DNA of 64,000 nucleotides from VRUE01 sp963702175 (GTDB lineage: Bacteria > Actinomycetota > Thermoleophilia > Solirubrobacterales > 70-9), in assembly GCA_963702175.1 (NCBI GenBank), contig OY969721.1:186001-250000 (forward strand). Reading direction: 5' to 3'. Below the pieces are notes generated by a model, which ran no database searches, was not told the origin of the DNA, and saw only the letters and a program-made list of their open reading frames with translations. How positions within the stretch are numbered: position 1 is the stretch's first letter; each line of letters starts with the position of its first letter. Made by a program: the position numbers and the translations under genes. Shown here piece by piece: positions 1 to 8,439 of this stretch.

Positions 1-1
1 C

Positions 2-1285
2 TTCCTCGACGTCGAGACGCCGGTGCTTACGCGCTCAACCCCTGAGGGCGCGCGCGACTTCCTCGTCCCCAGCCGTCTCCAGCACGGCTCCTTCTACGCC
101 CTGCCGCAGTCGCCGCAGTTGTTCAAGCAACTGCTCATGGTCGCTGGCCTCGAGCGCTACTACCAAGTGGCGCGTTGCTTCCGCGACGAGGCGACCCGCG
201 CCGACCGCCAGGCCGAGTTCACGCAGCTCGACATCGAGATGTCTTTCGTAGGCGTCGACGACGTGATCGAGGCCAACGAACGCCTCCTGGCGCACGTCTT
301 CGAGCGTGCTGGCGGCCCGGCGATCGAGCTGCCGATGCAGCGCCTGCCCTACGACGAGGCGATGGACCGCTTCGGCACCGACCGACCCGACCTGCGCTTC
401 GGCCTCGAGCTGGTCGACCTCGGCGACGCGCTGCGCGAGACCGAGTTCAAGGTCTTCCGCTCGGTGCTCGACGGGGGCGGCGCTGTGCGCGGCCTCAACG
501 CGGGGCGGCGCGACATGCCCCGTTCTGCCCTCGACGGTCTGATCTCCCGCGCTCAGGAGCTGGGGGCGAAGGGGTTGGTTTGGGCTTTTCGCGAGGGAGA
601 TGGCTGGCGCTCGCCGACCGCCAAGTTCCTCTCGGCGGAGGAGCTGAGCGCGTTGAACGAGCGGCTTGGGGCGGAGGAGGGCGACCTGCTGCTCGTCGTC
701 GCCGACCAGCGTCGGGTCACCGACGCCGTCCTCGGCCAGCTTCGGGTTGAGCTTGCCGAGCGCTTTGACTTGATCGACGAGGGGGAGAACCGGCTCGCCT
801 GGATTGTCGATTGGCCGTTGATGGAGTGGGACCCGGAGGAACGGCGCTGGAACCCGTTGCACCACCCATTCACGGCGCCGGCTGGGGAGTTCGACCCCGA
901 GAACCCCGGCGAGGCTCGAGCGTTGGCCTACGACGTGGTCTGGAACGGCCAGGAGCTGGGCGGAGGATCGATCCGCATCAACCGCGCCGACGTTCAACAG
1001 GCCGTATTCGCGGCGCTCGGAATCGATGCCGAGCAGGCCGAGGCTCGTTTCGGCTTCCTGCTCGAGGCACTGCGCTACGGCGCTCCGCCGCATGGGGGCA
1101 TCGCTTACGGGATCGACCGCATCGTCCAGCGCCTCTGCGGGGCGGAGACGATCCGCGACACGATCGCCTTCCCGAAGACGGCCTCGGGCTACGACCTCCT
1201 GACTGGCGCACCCGCGCCGGTCGAGGAGGCTCAGCTGCGTGAGCTCGGCATCGCCGCCCATCGGCCCGGCCTCGCCGGCCACTGA
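2..1285 (+). CDS. aspS: Aspartyl-tRNA synthetase, 3' part
   Basis: Class II aminoacyl-tRNA synthetase that charges tRNA-Asp in the cytoplasm. The window begins inside the gene; the frame is open from base 2, so the N-terminal OB-fold anticodon-binding domain is mostly missing. Visible are the STPEGARDFLVPSR stretch at the very start, QSPQLFKQLLM, motif 2 (RCFRDEATRADRQAEF), a GAD-type insertion in the middle typical of the bacterial enzyme, and motif 3 GIAYGIDRIV near the C-terminus. Because the N-terminus is absent, I cannot judge whether the enzyme is discriminating or also charges tRNA-Asn. A probable 6S RNA lies a short distance downstream, which recalls the aspS-bsrA neighbourhood of Bacillus subtilis. 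Confidence 0.97.
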   Translation, partial: FLDVETPVLTRSTPEGARDFLVPSRLQHGSFYALPQSPQLFKQLLMVAGLERYYQVARCFRDEATRADRQAEFTQLDIEMSFVGVDDVIEANERLLAHVFERAGGPAIELPMQRLPYDEAMDRFGTDRPDLRFGLELVDLGDALRETEFKVFRSVLDGGGAVRGLNAGRRDMPRSALDGLISRAQELGAKGLVWAFREGDGWRSPTAKFLSAEELSALNERLGAEEGDLLLVVADQRRVTDAVLGQLRVELAERFDLIDEGENRLAWIVDWPLMEWDPEERRWNPLHHPFTAPAGEFDPENPGEARALAYDVVWNGQELGGGSIRINRADVQQAVFAALGIDAEQAEARFGFLLEALRYGAPPHGGIAYGIDRIVQRLCGAETIRDTIAFPKTASGYDLLTGAPAPVEEAQLRELGIAAHRPGLAGH

Positions 1286-1323
1286 ACGCCGACCCCGCGC
1301 AGAGTGGTGGGTGAAGAGTCAAT

Positions 1324-1620
1324 ATGTCCTCGATGGGCATGCTCGACCGGATCAGACTCGCTTTCGGGCCGCGCCGGCAAGGGCCGGGCCTGACTTCCGT
1401 TCACGTGGACGACCCCACCTTCGACTCCTGGGAGGTGGTGCGGGACTTCGTCGACGTGAGGACGGCCCGGGCCTGGCATCAGGGCCTGGAAGAGGCGGGA
1501 ATCGAGGCGGTCCTGACCGCCGACTGGCCGCTCGATCGCTATGGCCACGGCGACATCGCGCTGCGGGTGCAGCCGGAGGATTGGAGCGAGGCCGAGCTTC
1601 GTCTTTCAAACTTGGACTAG
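1324..1620 (+). CDS. Small DUF2007-like protein
   Basis: A 98-residue soluble protein with no signal peptide or membrane segment. The layout, an N-terminal region ending in a VRDFVDVRTARAWHQGLEEAGIEA helix-strand unit followed by a short DIALRVQPEDW strand and a C-terminal helix, is like the small signal-transduction-type DUF2007 proteins, which also end with an acidic or aromatic stretch. This is a fold-level resemblance only. Alternative in-frame ATG codons lie at codons 4 and 6; I kept the first. There is no clear ribosome-binding site. It sits alone between aspS and the probable 6S RNA. Confidence 0.6.
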   Translation: MSSMGMLDRIRLAFGPRRQGPGLTSVHVDDPTFDSWEVVRDFVDVRTARAWHQGLEEAGIEAVLTADWPLDRYGHGDIALRVQPEDWSEAELRLSNLD

Positions 1621-1639
1621 GGGCTGGCGCGGTGGTACG

Positions 1640-1808
1640 GTTGCCCCGAGGCTCGAGCCCGTGCGAGAGCCGTCTCACCGTTTGACCCAACACAAACGGC
1701 GCGGGAGCTGATCTCTCTCGATCCCGTGGGATCGCGAGGAGGCGCCCACCCTTTACTTCAAGGGATCAAAGCCAGAGGCGGTACCGGCGGGCTGGAGCCT
1801 CTTTTGGT
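1640..1808 (+). ncRNA. ssrS: Probable 6S RNA
   Basis: The gap before mnmA folds as a long rod: 5' arm GAGGCTCGAGCCCG (1648-1661) pairs with CGGGCTGGAGCCTC (1788-1801) with one mismatch, enclosing about 125 bases. The 3' half carries GGCGCCCACC followed by an ACTTCAAGGGATCA stretch, the order seen in 6S RNAs (CACC...GTTCAAGG on the 3' side of the central bubble). A short T-rich tract follows at 1801-1806. 6S RNA binds sigma-70 RNA polymerase as a promoter mimic. The ends are approximate, and the call rests on eye-matched structure without a covariance search. Confidence 0.65.
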
Positions 1809-1887
1809 GAACCTGGCTCGGTCGGGCGGGGCGCGCGTCAGCCACGCACCCCACCCTCCCTCGACAGGTTCATACTTTTGGGAATAG

Positions 1888-3330
1888 ATGAGTAGAGAGC
1901 TCTTTGAGGCCTATCTGTGTGACGAGACCCGGCGGGGAGAGGCGCCTAAGGGCGCTTTCACGGGCGCGGCCGGGGGAGCGGCCTGTGGGGATCTTTCTCG
2001 GGTTTCGTTGGTCGTCGAGGACGGGGTGGTTTCGCGGGTTATGTTCGACGCTGAGGGGTGTGGGGCTACTCGGGCGGCTACGGCGGCGGCGGCGGAGATG
2101 GTTGAGGGGGAGGCTGTTGTCGATGCGGCGCGGGTTGGAACTGACGAGGTGGAAGCAGCTCTCGGGGGATTGATCCCCGCCAAGCGGCACGCGGCGCAGC
2201 TCGCGGCCGATGCGCTGCACCGGGGTTTGGCCCAAGTGGCGGCGTCCTCTGCGCGGTTGGCGGCGCCGAATGGGGATCGCGTCCTCGTTGCGATGTCCGG
2301 CGGAGTCGACAGCGCGGTTGCGGCGTTGCTGGAACGGGAGCGTGGGGCGGAGGTGCTCGGCGTCACGGTGAAGCTCTGGGCCGATCCGGAGACCGATGGG
2401 GCCAAGGCCTGCTGCTCGCCGGAGGCGGTGCTCGGCGCCCGCTCGCTCGCCCACTCGCTGGGAGTCCCTCACCTCACCCTCGACCTCGAGGAGGACTTCC
2501 GCCGCCGGGTCGTCGCCGGGTTCGTCTCCGGCTACGCGGCGGGGCGCACGCCGAACCCCTGCATCCTCTGCAACGGCGAGGTGCGGATCGCGGCGATGCT
2601 GGACCTCGCCGAGCGGCTCGGCGCCACCCACCTGGTCACCGGGCACTACGCCCGCATCGTCGAGGACGACACCGGGCTGCTGCTTGCCGCTGCGGCCGAC
2701 AACGCCAAGGACCAGAGCTACATGCTCGCCGCGCTGCCGCCGGAGCTGCTTGGCCGCCTGCGCTTCCCGCTCACCGAGCTGAGCAAGCCCGAGGTGCGGG
2801 AGATCGCTGCTCGCCATGGGCTTGCCGTCGCCCGCAAGCCGGAGAGCCAGGACCTCTGTTTCCTCGCCGGCCAGGGCAAGGGTCGCTTCCTGCGTCGGCA
2901 CGGTGATCTACGCGACCGTGAAGGCGCCGTGCTCGACCGCTCCGGCAGTGCGATCGGGCGTCATCGTGGCCACCACAACTACACCGTCGGCCAGCGCCGC
3001 GGGATCGGCGTCTCCGCGAAAGAGCCGCTCTACGTGCTCGCCACCGACGCTGGGGCTAACACGATCACCGTCGGCACCCGCGAGGAGCTGGCTACACGGA
3101 CCGTGCGGGTGCGCGACGCCGTCCTGCACCGTCCCGGCGAGGCGGTGGACGCGGTGAGGCTGCGCTACCGGTCGCGCCCGCTCCCGGCCGCTTTGTCAGC
3201 GACCGGGAGCGGGCGTCACGAGGAGCTCGACGTCGAGCTTGGCGAGGCCTTCACCGGCGCCTCTCCGGGCCAGACGGCGGTGCTCATGGCCGGCGAGGCG
3301 ATCGTCGGCCATGGCACTATCGCCGCTTAG
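1888..3330 (+). CDS. mnmA: tRNA 2-thiouridylase MnmA with IscU/NifU-like N-terminal domain
   Basis: MnmA makes 2-thiouridine at position 34 of Lys, Glu and Gln tRNAs using ATP and a persulfide sulfur. Residues about 130-480 are the enzyme: PP-loop SGGVDS (137-142), the NPCILC catalytic cysteine (225) and the QDLCF cysteine (324), then the C-terminal beta-barrel. Residues 1-110 are a separate NifU/IscU-like scaffold: Cys33 in AACGD, Cys58 in GCGA, Lys99 and His101 in AKRHAA. The third ligand cysteine that normally follows this His is an alanine (102), so the scaffold should not hold a normal Fe-S cluster and may relay sulfur instead. At 480 residues it is about 110 longer than ordinary MnmA. 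The ATG follows a TTCATACTTTT promoter-like stretch. Confidence 0.95.
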   Translation: MSRELFEAYLCDETRRGEAPKGAFTGAAGGAACGDLSRVSLVVEDGVVSRVMFDAEGCGATRAATAAAAEMVEGEAVVDAARVGTDEVEAALGGLIPAKRHAAQLAADALHRGLAQVAASSARLAAPNGDRVLVAMSGGVDSAVAALLERERGAEVLGVTVKLWADPETDGAKACCSPEAVLGARSLAHSLGVPHLTLDLEEDFRRRVVAGFVSGYAAGRTPNPCILCNGEVRIAAMLDLAERLGATHLVTGHYARIVEDDTGLLLAAAADNAKDQSYMLAALPPELLGRLRFPLTELSKPEVREIAARHGLAVARKPESQDLCFLAGQGKGRFLRRHGDLRDREGAVLDRSGSAIGRHRGHHNYTVGQRRGIGVSAKEPLYVLATDAGANTITVGTREELATRTVRVRDAVLHRPGEAVDAVRLRYRSRPLPAALSATGSGRHEELDVELGEAFTGASPGQTAVLMAGEAIVGHGTIAA

Positions 3331-3755
3331 ACCTGGCTCTCCTCCTGGTCTTTCCTCAGCTGCGCGGCAGCTTTTACGCAGCGGCTGAAGGGAGTGCCTT
3401 TCTCGCCTTTGACGTGTTTCTTGCTCAGGCCTTTGCAGGCTTTGCGCGGGTTCAGCGCGTCGTCGTTGGCCGCCTTGGCCATCGCTTTCACGCACTGCGA
3501 GAACGGGGTCCCTTTCTCGCCTTTGACGTGTTTCTTGCTCTCGCCTTGGCAGTAACGGCCGTAGGCTTTGGCCTGTGCGGGCAGGCCGTCTTTGGGGCCG
3601 GGCGTGGGGTCACCCGGGGTGTACGTGGGGCCTTTTCCGTAGGGCGCGCCCTGGCTTTTGCCGTGCGATTCGCCGTGGTTGGCCACCCCGAGTGCCGGGA
3701 AGGCTGCCAGGGCGAGGACGCCACTGACGAGGGCGATCGTGGTCTTCAGCTTCAT
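3327..3755 (-). CDS. Secreted protein with two Cys-flanked repeats
   Basis: 142 residues. A Sec signal peptide (MKLKTTIALVSGVLALAAFPALGVA) precedes a Pro/Gly-rich linker and two copies of a ~30-residue repeat, C-x3-SKKHVKGEKGTPFS-x-CVKA, each bounded by two cysteines that could form a disulfide. The function is unknown. The start codon overlaps the stop of the sigma-factor gene (ATGA), so the two are translationally coupled. It may be a target or partner of that regulator. Its stop codon overlaps that of mnmA, which converges on it. Confidence 0.8.
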   Translation of the reverse strand: MKLKTTIALVSGVLALAAFPALGVANHGESHGKSQGAPYGKGPTYTPGDPTPGPKDGLPAQAKAYGRYCQGESKKHVKGEKGTPFSQCVKAMAKAANDDALNPRKACKGLSKKHVKGEKGTPFSRCVKAAAQLRKDQEESQV

Positions 3756-5269
3756 CGTGCCTCCTTGGATGGTTCTGCACTCCCTGAGGAAGTGCCTTTC
3801 ACCTCGGGTTTCGATGGCTGAAACGGGTCGCTCGTGCCTTTGTCAGGCCCGACCTCGGTGCCGGAAGAGTCACTCGGAGAGCCAGCTTGCTTTGACTTAG
3901 GGGCTGCGGGACCATGCTTGGGGCTGCCTTTCGTAGGCCCGCTTTTGGCGGGCGAGGTCGGCTTGGCGCCTTTGGCGGGGGCGCTGGTCCCGCCCTTCTT
4001 CGACCCCGAGTGTGCCTCCGCGGCCGTTTGCTGACCGTGTTCGGAAGCGGCGGGGAGGTCTTCCTTGCGCCCTTTGGTATTCGAATGGGCCCTGGTGCCA
4101 GGTCCGCCGGGGGAGGAGATCGGCCGGCCCGCGGCTTGGCCCTGCCCTTGGGCAGCTTTCGCGTTGGTCTGTTTCGTCGCCTCCTCGGCGTCACCGGCCG
4201 CTGCAGGCCGCCGGTTCGGGTTCGGGTCGCCCGCCGCATCATCTCGGTCCGTTTCGCCCTGTTCTCCGCTGGAACCCTGCGTCCCCGGCGTCGGTCCCGA
4301 GGACTTGGCCCCGCCGATGCTCGAGGGCAGGGGTGTCTCGATCACGCCGCCGCGGTCGGCTGCGGTGACGCCGACTGCGACGACCGCCACCGTCGCCGCT
4401 GCTTTCAAAGCAACCGATTTCCCGGCGCCGACGGCTGTAGCGCCGGCCAGGGAGCCGCCGGCACCTGTCCCGGCGCTGCTTGCACCGCCACCGAGCAGTC
4501 CCTGCAGCAGGCCCGCCGACACCGCCAGAGGCAACGGCGAGAGCGCCGCGAAGTCGTTGCGCCTCTGCTCGACTTCCTCAGCAAAGGCCTGGCATTCCGA
4601 GCAGGCGCGCAGGTGGGCTTGGATATCGCGCCGCCGCGCGACGCGGCCGTCGGCCTCGGAGAGATCCCACATCACGCTCCTGCACCTCATCTCACGCCCC
4701 GCCTCCATCTGCCTGAGGCTCAGTCGCGCCTCGTAGACGGTTTGCCGCGCGACGGCGGCGGAGGTGTCGAATGCCTCCCCAATCTCCTCGAAGCCGAGTC
4801 CGGCAAGCTCCCGCATCACCAGCGCCGACCGCTGCCGCTCCGGCAGCTCGCTGAGGTCGGCGAACAGTCGCCGCAGCCGCTCGCGTGTCGCTGCCGCCTC
4901 GCTCGGGTCGCCTCCTGAGCCCACGACCTCTGGATCCAGCTCGGTGTTGTCGCGTCGGCGCCGCAACAGCTCGACGGCCTCGTTGTGGGCGATCCGGTAG
5001 AGCCACGGCTTCAGCTGGATCTGACGGGTCTCGCCGGGCAGCGCCCGCAGCACCTTGACCATCGCATTCTGGAGGGCGTCCTGAGCGTCCTGCGGATCGC
5101 GCACGATCGCCAGACAGAAGCGGTAGAGATCCTGGCGGTAGCGCTGGTAGATGGCGGCGAAGGCCCGCTCGTCCCCCGCTGCCGCGTGCTTTGCGAGGCG
5201 CTCGTCCGAGGCGAGCCTGACGGTCCGAAAGCGTCTCGTCGGGAAGCTCGTGGAGTCTGCGTGACTCAC
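3752..5269 (-). CDS. ECF sigma factor with fused zinc-finger and membrane tail
   Basis: 505 residues. Sigma-70 region 2 spans about residues 22-105 (ERAFAAIYQRYRQDLYRF...LKPWLYRIAHNEAVE) and region 4 about 130-190 (ELPERQRSALVMRELAGLGFEEIGEAF). A zinc-finger anti-sigma-like motif follows, His219-x3-Cys223-x2-Cys226, then a predicted membrane helix (about 287-304) and a ~200-residue low-complexity Ser/Gly/Pro/Lys tail that would lie outside the cell. Sigma factor and its membrane sensor thus appear to be one polypeptide, as in ECF groups with C-terminal extensions. How it is released (for example by proteolysis) is not visible. It is coupled to the secreted repeat protein and divergent from alaS. 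Confidence 0.9.
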   Translation of the reverse strand: MSHADSTSFPTRRFRTVRLASDERLAKHAAAGDERAFAAIYQRYRQDLYRFCLAIVRDPQDAQDALQNAMVKVLRALPGETRQIQLKPWLYRIAHNEAVELLRRRRDNTELDPEVVGSGGDPSEAAATRERLRRLFADLSELPERQRSALVMRELAGLGFEEIGEAFDTSAAVARQTVYEARLSLRQMEAGREMRCRSVMWDLSEADGRVARRRDIQAHLRACSECQAFAEEVEQRRNDFAALSPLPLAVSAGLLQGLLGGGASSAGTGAGGSLAGATAVGAGKSVALKAAATVAVVAVGVTAADRGGVIETPLPSSIGGAKSSGPTPGTQGSSGEQGETDRDDAAGDPNPNRRPAAAGDAEEATKQTNAKAAQGQGQAAGRPISSPGGPGTRAHSNTKGRKEDLPAASEHGQQTAAEAHSGSKKGGTSAPAKGAKPTSPAKSGPTKGSPKHGPAAPKSKQAGSPSDSSGTEVGPDKGTSDPFQPSKPEVKGTSSGSAEPSKEAR

Positions 5270-5392
5270 GTGTGCGCGATTTCGGCATTCGCAGCCATCC
5301 AGTCAAGGGTAGGGACCAATCCGCTTACTTCAACGGGCCAGGGACGCCGTTGTCAGCGCCTGCTCAGCCTGCGTCGCGGTCACTTAGGCTCC

Positions 5393-8026
5393 ATGGCTGT
5401 GAAAGCACAGGAGATTCGCGACACCTACCTCTCCTTCTTCGCCGAGCGCAGGCACAAGATCGTGCCCTCGGCCTCGCTGGTGCCGTCCGTCCACGATCCC
5501 TCGGTGCTGCTCACGACGGCTGGGATGCAGCCCTTCAAGCCCTACTTCCTCGGTCGCGAAAAGCCGCCGGCACCCCGCCTCGCCGATGTGCAGAAGTGCT
5601 TCCGCACGACCGACATCGAAGAGGTCGGCAACACCGCCCGCCACCTCACCTTCTTCGAGATGCTCGGCAACTGGAGCTTCGGCGACTACTTCAAGCAGGA
5701 GTCGATCCCCTGGGGGTGGGAGCTGTCCACGCAGGGCTTTGGCATTGATCCAGAGAGGATCTGGGTCACGGTCTTCGGCGGTGACGAGGACCTTGGCCTC
5801 GGTCCCGACAAGCAAGCGATCGAGATCTGGCGCAGCGTCGGGGTGCCTGACGAGCGCATCGTCCGCCTCGGTCGCGCCGACAACTTCTGGCAGGCGGGGC
5901 CGACCGGTCCCTGCGGTCCCTGCTCGGAGCTCTACCTCGACCGCGGCGTCGAGTTCGGCGCTGAGGAGGAGCGGCCCGGCGACGACACCGACCGCTTCAT
6001 CGAGTTCTGGAACCACGTCTTCATGAGCTACGACCTTGCCGAGGACGGAACCCTTACCGAGTTGCCGATGCGCAATATCGACACCGGCATGGGGCTCGAC
6101 CGGATGGCGGCGATCCTCCAGGAGGTTCCCTCGGTCTTCGAGACGGACCTGATCCGGCCGTTGATCGACCTCGCCGAGGAGCTGTCCGGCCATTCCTACG
6201 AGGAGGGCGGCGCGGTGACCCGCGCGATGCGGATTGTGGCCGACCACGCGCGCGGCGCCACCTTCCTAATCGCCGACGGCGTCGTTCCCTCCAACGAGGA
6301 CCGCGGCTACATCCTGCGCAGGATCATGCGACGGGCGATCCAGCAAGGCGACAGCCTCGGCTTCGATTCGCCCGGGCTCGGCCGCTTCGCCGAGCGCACG
6401 ATCGAGATCATGGGGGAGACCTACCCGGAGCTGGTCGCTGAGCGCGAAACGATCGCCCGCTGGATCGCCAGCGAGGAGGAGAGCTTCGGCAGGACGCTCA
6501 GTCGGGGTACCAAACTGCTCGTCGACCTGGTTTTCGATGCGGGGGAAAAGAAAACCTCGTGGATCGATGCCGCAGACGCTTTCAAGCTGCACGACACCTA
6601 CGGTTTTCCCTACGACCTGACCAAGGAGCTGCTCGCCGAGGACGGCCTTTCGGTCGACGACGCAGGCTTCGAGGAGCTGATGGAGGAGCAGCGCCAGCGT
6701 GCGCGTGCCAGCGCCGCCACGGCTCACGGCTCCGAGAATCGTCACGAGAGGGTGATCGCGTTCGCCGCCGCCGCGCCACCGACGCGTTTCGTCGGCTACG
6801 AGACGCTGCGGGCGACGACCGGCGTCGCCGCGGCGCGCGCCGACGACGGACGGGTACTGATCAAGCTGGAGGAGAGCCCCTTCTACGCGGAGGGCGGCGG
6901 CCAGGTTGCCGACTCGGGCATGTTGTGCTGGAACGGTGGCGAGGCGCGCGTGGTGGACGTCTACCGCGTCGGCGAGGACCAGGCGCTGGAGGTGGAGGCG
7001 GGTGGCGCCGTGGTCGAGGCCGGCGCCGCGGTTGAAGCTCAGGTCGATCACGAGACCCGCCACGCGACGATGCGCAACCACACCGCGACCCATTTGCTGC
7101 ACGCGGCGCTGCGCGAGCGCCTCGGCACGCACGTGCGCCAGGCCGGCTCTGCCGTCCGCCCGGACAAGCTGCGCTTCGATTTCACCCACGGCCAGGCGCT
7201 CAGCGCCGATGAGCTGCGCGACGTCGAGGACCGTGTCAACGAGTGGATCAAGGCAAGCCGCCCCGTGCGCTGGCTGGAGATGGAGCGCGCGGAGGCGGAG
7301 AAGCTGGGCGCGATGGCGCTGTTCGGCGAGAAGTACGGTGAGTGGGTGCGCGTGGTCGAGGTCGACGCGGTCTCACGCGAGCTCTGCGGTGGCACCCACG
7401 TTGCCAACACGGCAGAGGTGGGCATCTTCAAGGTTGTGACTGAGGGCTCGAGCGCGGCCAACGTGCGCCGGATCGAGGCCCTCACCGGTCCCGCCGCGAT
7501 CGACTTGTTCCGCGAGCGGGAGGCGCAGCTGCGCGAGGCCGGCGAGTTGCTCGGCGCGCCCCAGGACCCGCTCGGCGGCGCCCGCCGCGCGGCCGAGCGC
7601 TTGCGCGAGGCGGGGGAGGGGGCGAAGCAGGCCGAGAAGCAGCTGCTGGGCGAGGAGGCGGAGCGCTTGGTCGCCGCGGCGGCCGAGGTTGCCGGCGTGA
7701 AGCTGGTGACGGAGAAAGCACCGATCGCCGACCAGAAACAGTTGCTCGACCTCGGCAACCGCGTGCAGTCGAAGCTCGGCGGCGAGTCGGCTCTCGTCCT
7801 AGGCGGGGCTGAGGGCAGCAAGGTCGGTCTAGTCGTGCTGGTCTCCAAGCCCGCCGTGGAACGCGGTCTTTCCGCAGCGGCGATCGTGCGTGAGGCGGCA
7901 GCGGTTGTCGGCGGCGGCGGCGGCGGGCGCGACGAGATGGCCCAGGCCGGCGGCAAGGACGCCGCCAAACTCGAGGAGGCGTTGGCGACCGCGCGCGCGG
8001 CGATCGAGCGGGGTCTGGCCGGGTAG
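5393..8026 (+). CDS. alaS: Alanyl-tRNA synthetase
   Basis: 877 residues, the usual length. It charges tRNA-Ala and clears mischarged Ser/Gly-tRNA. The start ATG (MAVKAQEIRDTYLSFF) is chosen because the family begins there; the frame stays open upstream but that part is unrelated. The class II core contains LTTAGMQPFKPYFLG and ARHLTFFEMLGNWSFGDYFK. The editing domain metal site is HTATHLLH plus CGGTHVANTAEVG. The C-Ala region, rich in Glu/Ala helices, ends with a Gly-rich GGGGGGRDEMAQAGG stretch. It leads a long co-directional run (ruvX, mltG, aro genes) with 2-base to overlapping junctions. Confidence 0.98.
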   Translation: MAVKAQEIRDTYLSFFAERRHKIVPSASLVPSVHDPSVLLTTAGMQPFKPYFLGREKPPAPRLADVQKCFRTTDIEEVGNTARHLTFFEMLGNWSFGDYFKQESIPWGWELSTQGFGIDPERIWVTVFGGDEDLGLGPDKQAIEIWRSVGVPDERIVRLGRADNFWQAGPTGPCGPCSELYLDRGVEFGAEEERPGDDTDRFIEFWNHVFMSYDLAEDGTLTELPMRNIDTGMGLDRMAAILQEVPSVFETDLIRPLIDLAEELSGHSYEEGGAVTRAMRIVADHARGATFLIADGVVPSNEDRGYILRRIMRRAIQQGDSLGFDSPGLGRFAERTIEIMGETYPELVAERETIARWIASEEESFGRTLSRGTKLLVDLVFDAGEKKTSWIDAADAFKLHDTYGFPYDLTKELLAEDGLSVDDAGFEELMEEQRQRARASAATAHGSENRHERVIAFAAAAPPTRFVGYETLRATTGVAAARADDGRVLIKLEESPFYAEGGGQVADSGMLCWNGGEARVVDVYRVGEDQALEVEAGGAVVEAGAAVEAQVDHETRHATMRNHTATHLLHAALRERLGTHVRQAGSAVRPDKLRFDFTHGQALSADELRDVEDRVNEWIKASRPVRWLEMERAEAEKLGAMALFGEKYGEWVRVVEVDAVSRELCGGTHVANTAEVGIFKVVTEGSSAANVRRIEALTGPAAIDLFREREAQLREAGELLGAPQDPLGGARRAAERLREAGEGAKQAEKQLLGEEAERLVAAAAEVAGVKLVTEKAPIADQKQLLDLGNRVQSKLGGESALVLGGAEGSKVGLVVLVSKPAVERGLSAAAIVREAAAVVGGGGGGRDEMAQAGGKDAAKLEEALATARAAIERGLAG

Positions 8027-8028
8027 CG

Positions 8029-8439
8029 ATGCGCGTCCTCGCTCTCGATCACGGCACGGCGCGGATCGGCTGCGCGCTCTCCGACCCGAGCGGCACCTTG
8101 GCGACGCCCCTGCCGGTGATCGAACCGCCCGAGCCACGCTCGGTGGTCGAGCTGGTCGCCAAACACGAGGTGGAGCGAGTGGTCGTCGGCCTGCCGCTCC
8201 ACCTCAGCGGCGAGGAAGGCAGCCAGGCGGCGCTTACACGCAGCTTCTGCACCGAACTGGAAGCCGTGCTCGACATACCGGTCGAGACCTACGACGAGCG
8301 GCTGACGACGCGCATGGCGGAGGCCAGCAAGCGCGAAGGAGCGGCCGCCCCGCCTGACTCGCTCGCTGCTGCGCACCTGCTCCAGGCCTACCTCGCGGGG
8401 CAGGCTGCGATCGAGGGCCAGGGAGAAGACGATGAGTGA
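8029..8439 (+). CDS. ruvX: Holliday-junction resolvase-like / pre-16S rRNA nuclease YqgF
   Basis: 136 residues with an RNase H-like fold. In bacteria this family matures the 16S rRNA 5' end. The first catalytic Asp is in ALDHGTARIG at the N-terminus, VVVGLPLHLSGEEG supplies the conserved GLP strand-turn, and YDERLTT holds the next acidic residue. The C-terminal DSLAAAHLLQAYL helix carries the last Asp. It starts 2 bases after alaS and overlaps mltG by 8 bases. The alaS-yqgF-mltG order is common in bacteria and supports the call. Confidence 0.95.
   Translation: MRVLALDHGTARIGCALSDPSGTLATPLPVIEPPEPRSVVELVAKHEVERVVVGLPLHLSGEEGSQAALTRSFCTELEAVLDIPVETYDERLTTRMAEASKREGAAAPPDSLAAAHLLQAYLAGQAAIEGQGEDDE

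Noticed and set aside
4985..5392. N-terminal extension of alaS running back into the sigma-factor gene.
   Set aside because: Antisense to the sigma factor, and AlaRS proteins begin at the MAVKAQEIRDTY-type start.
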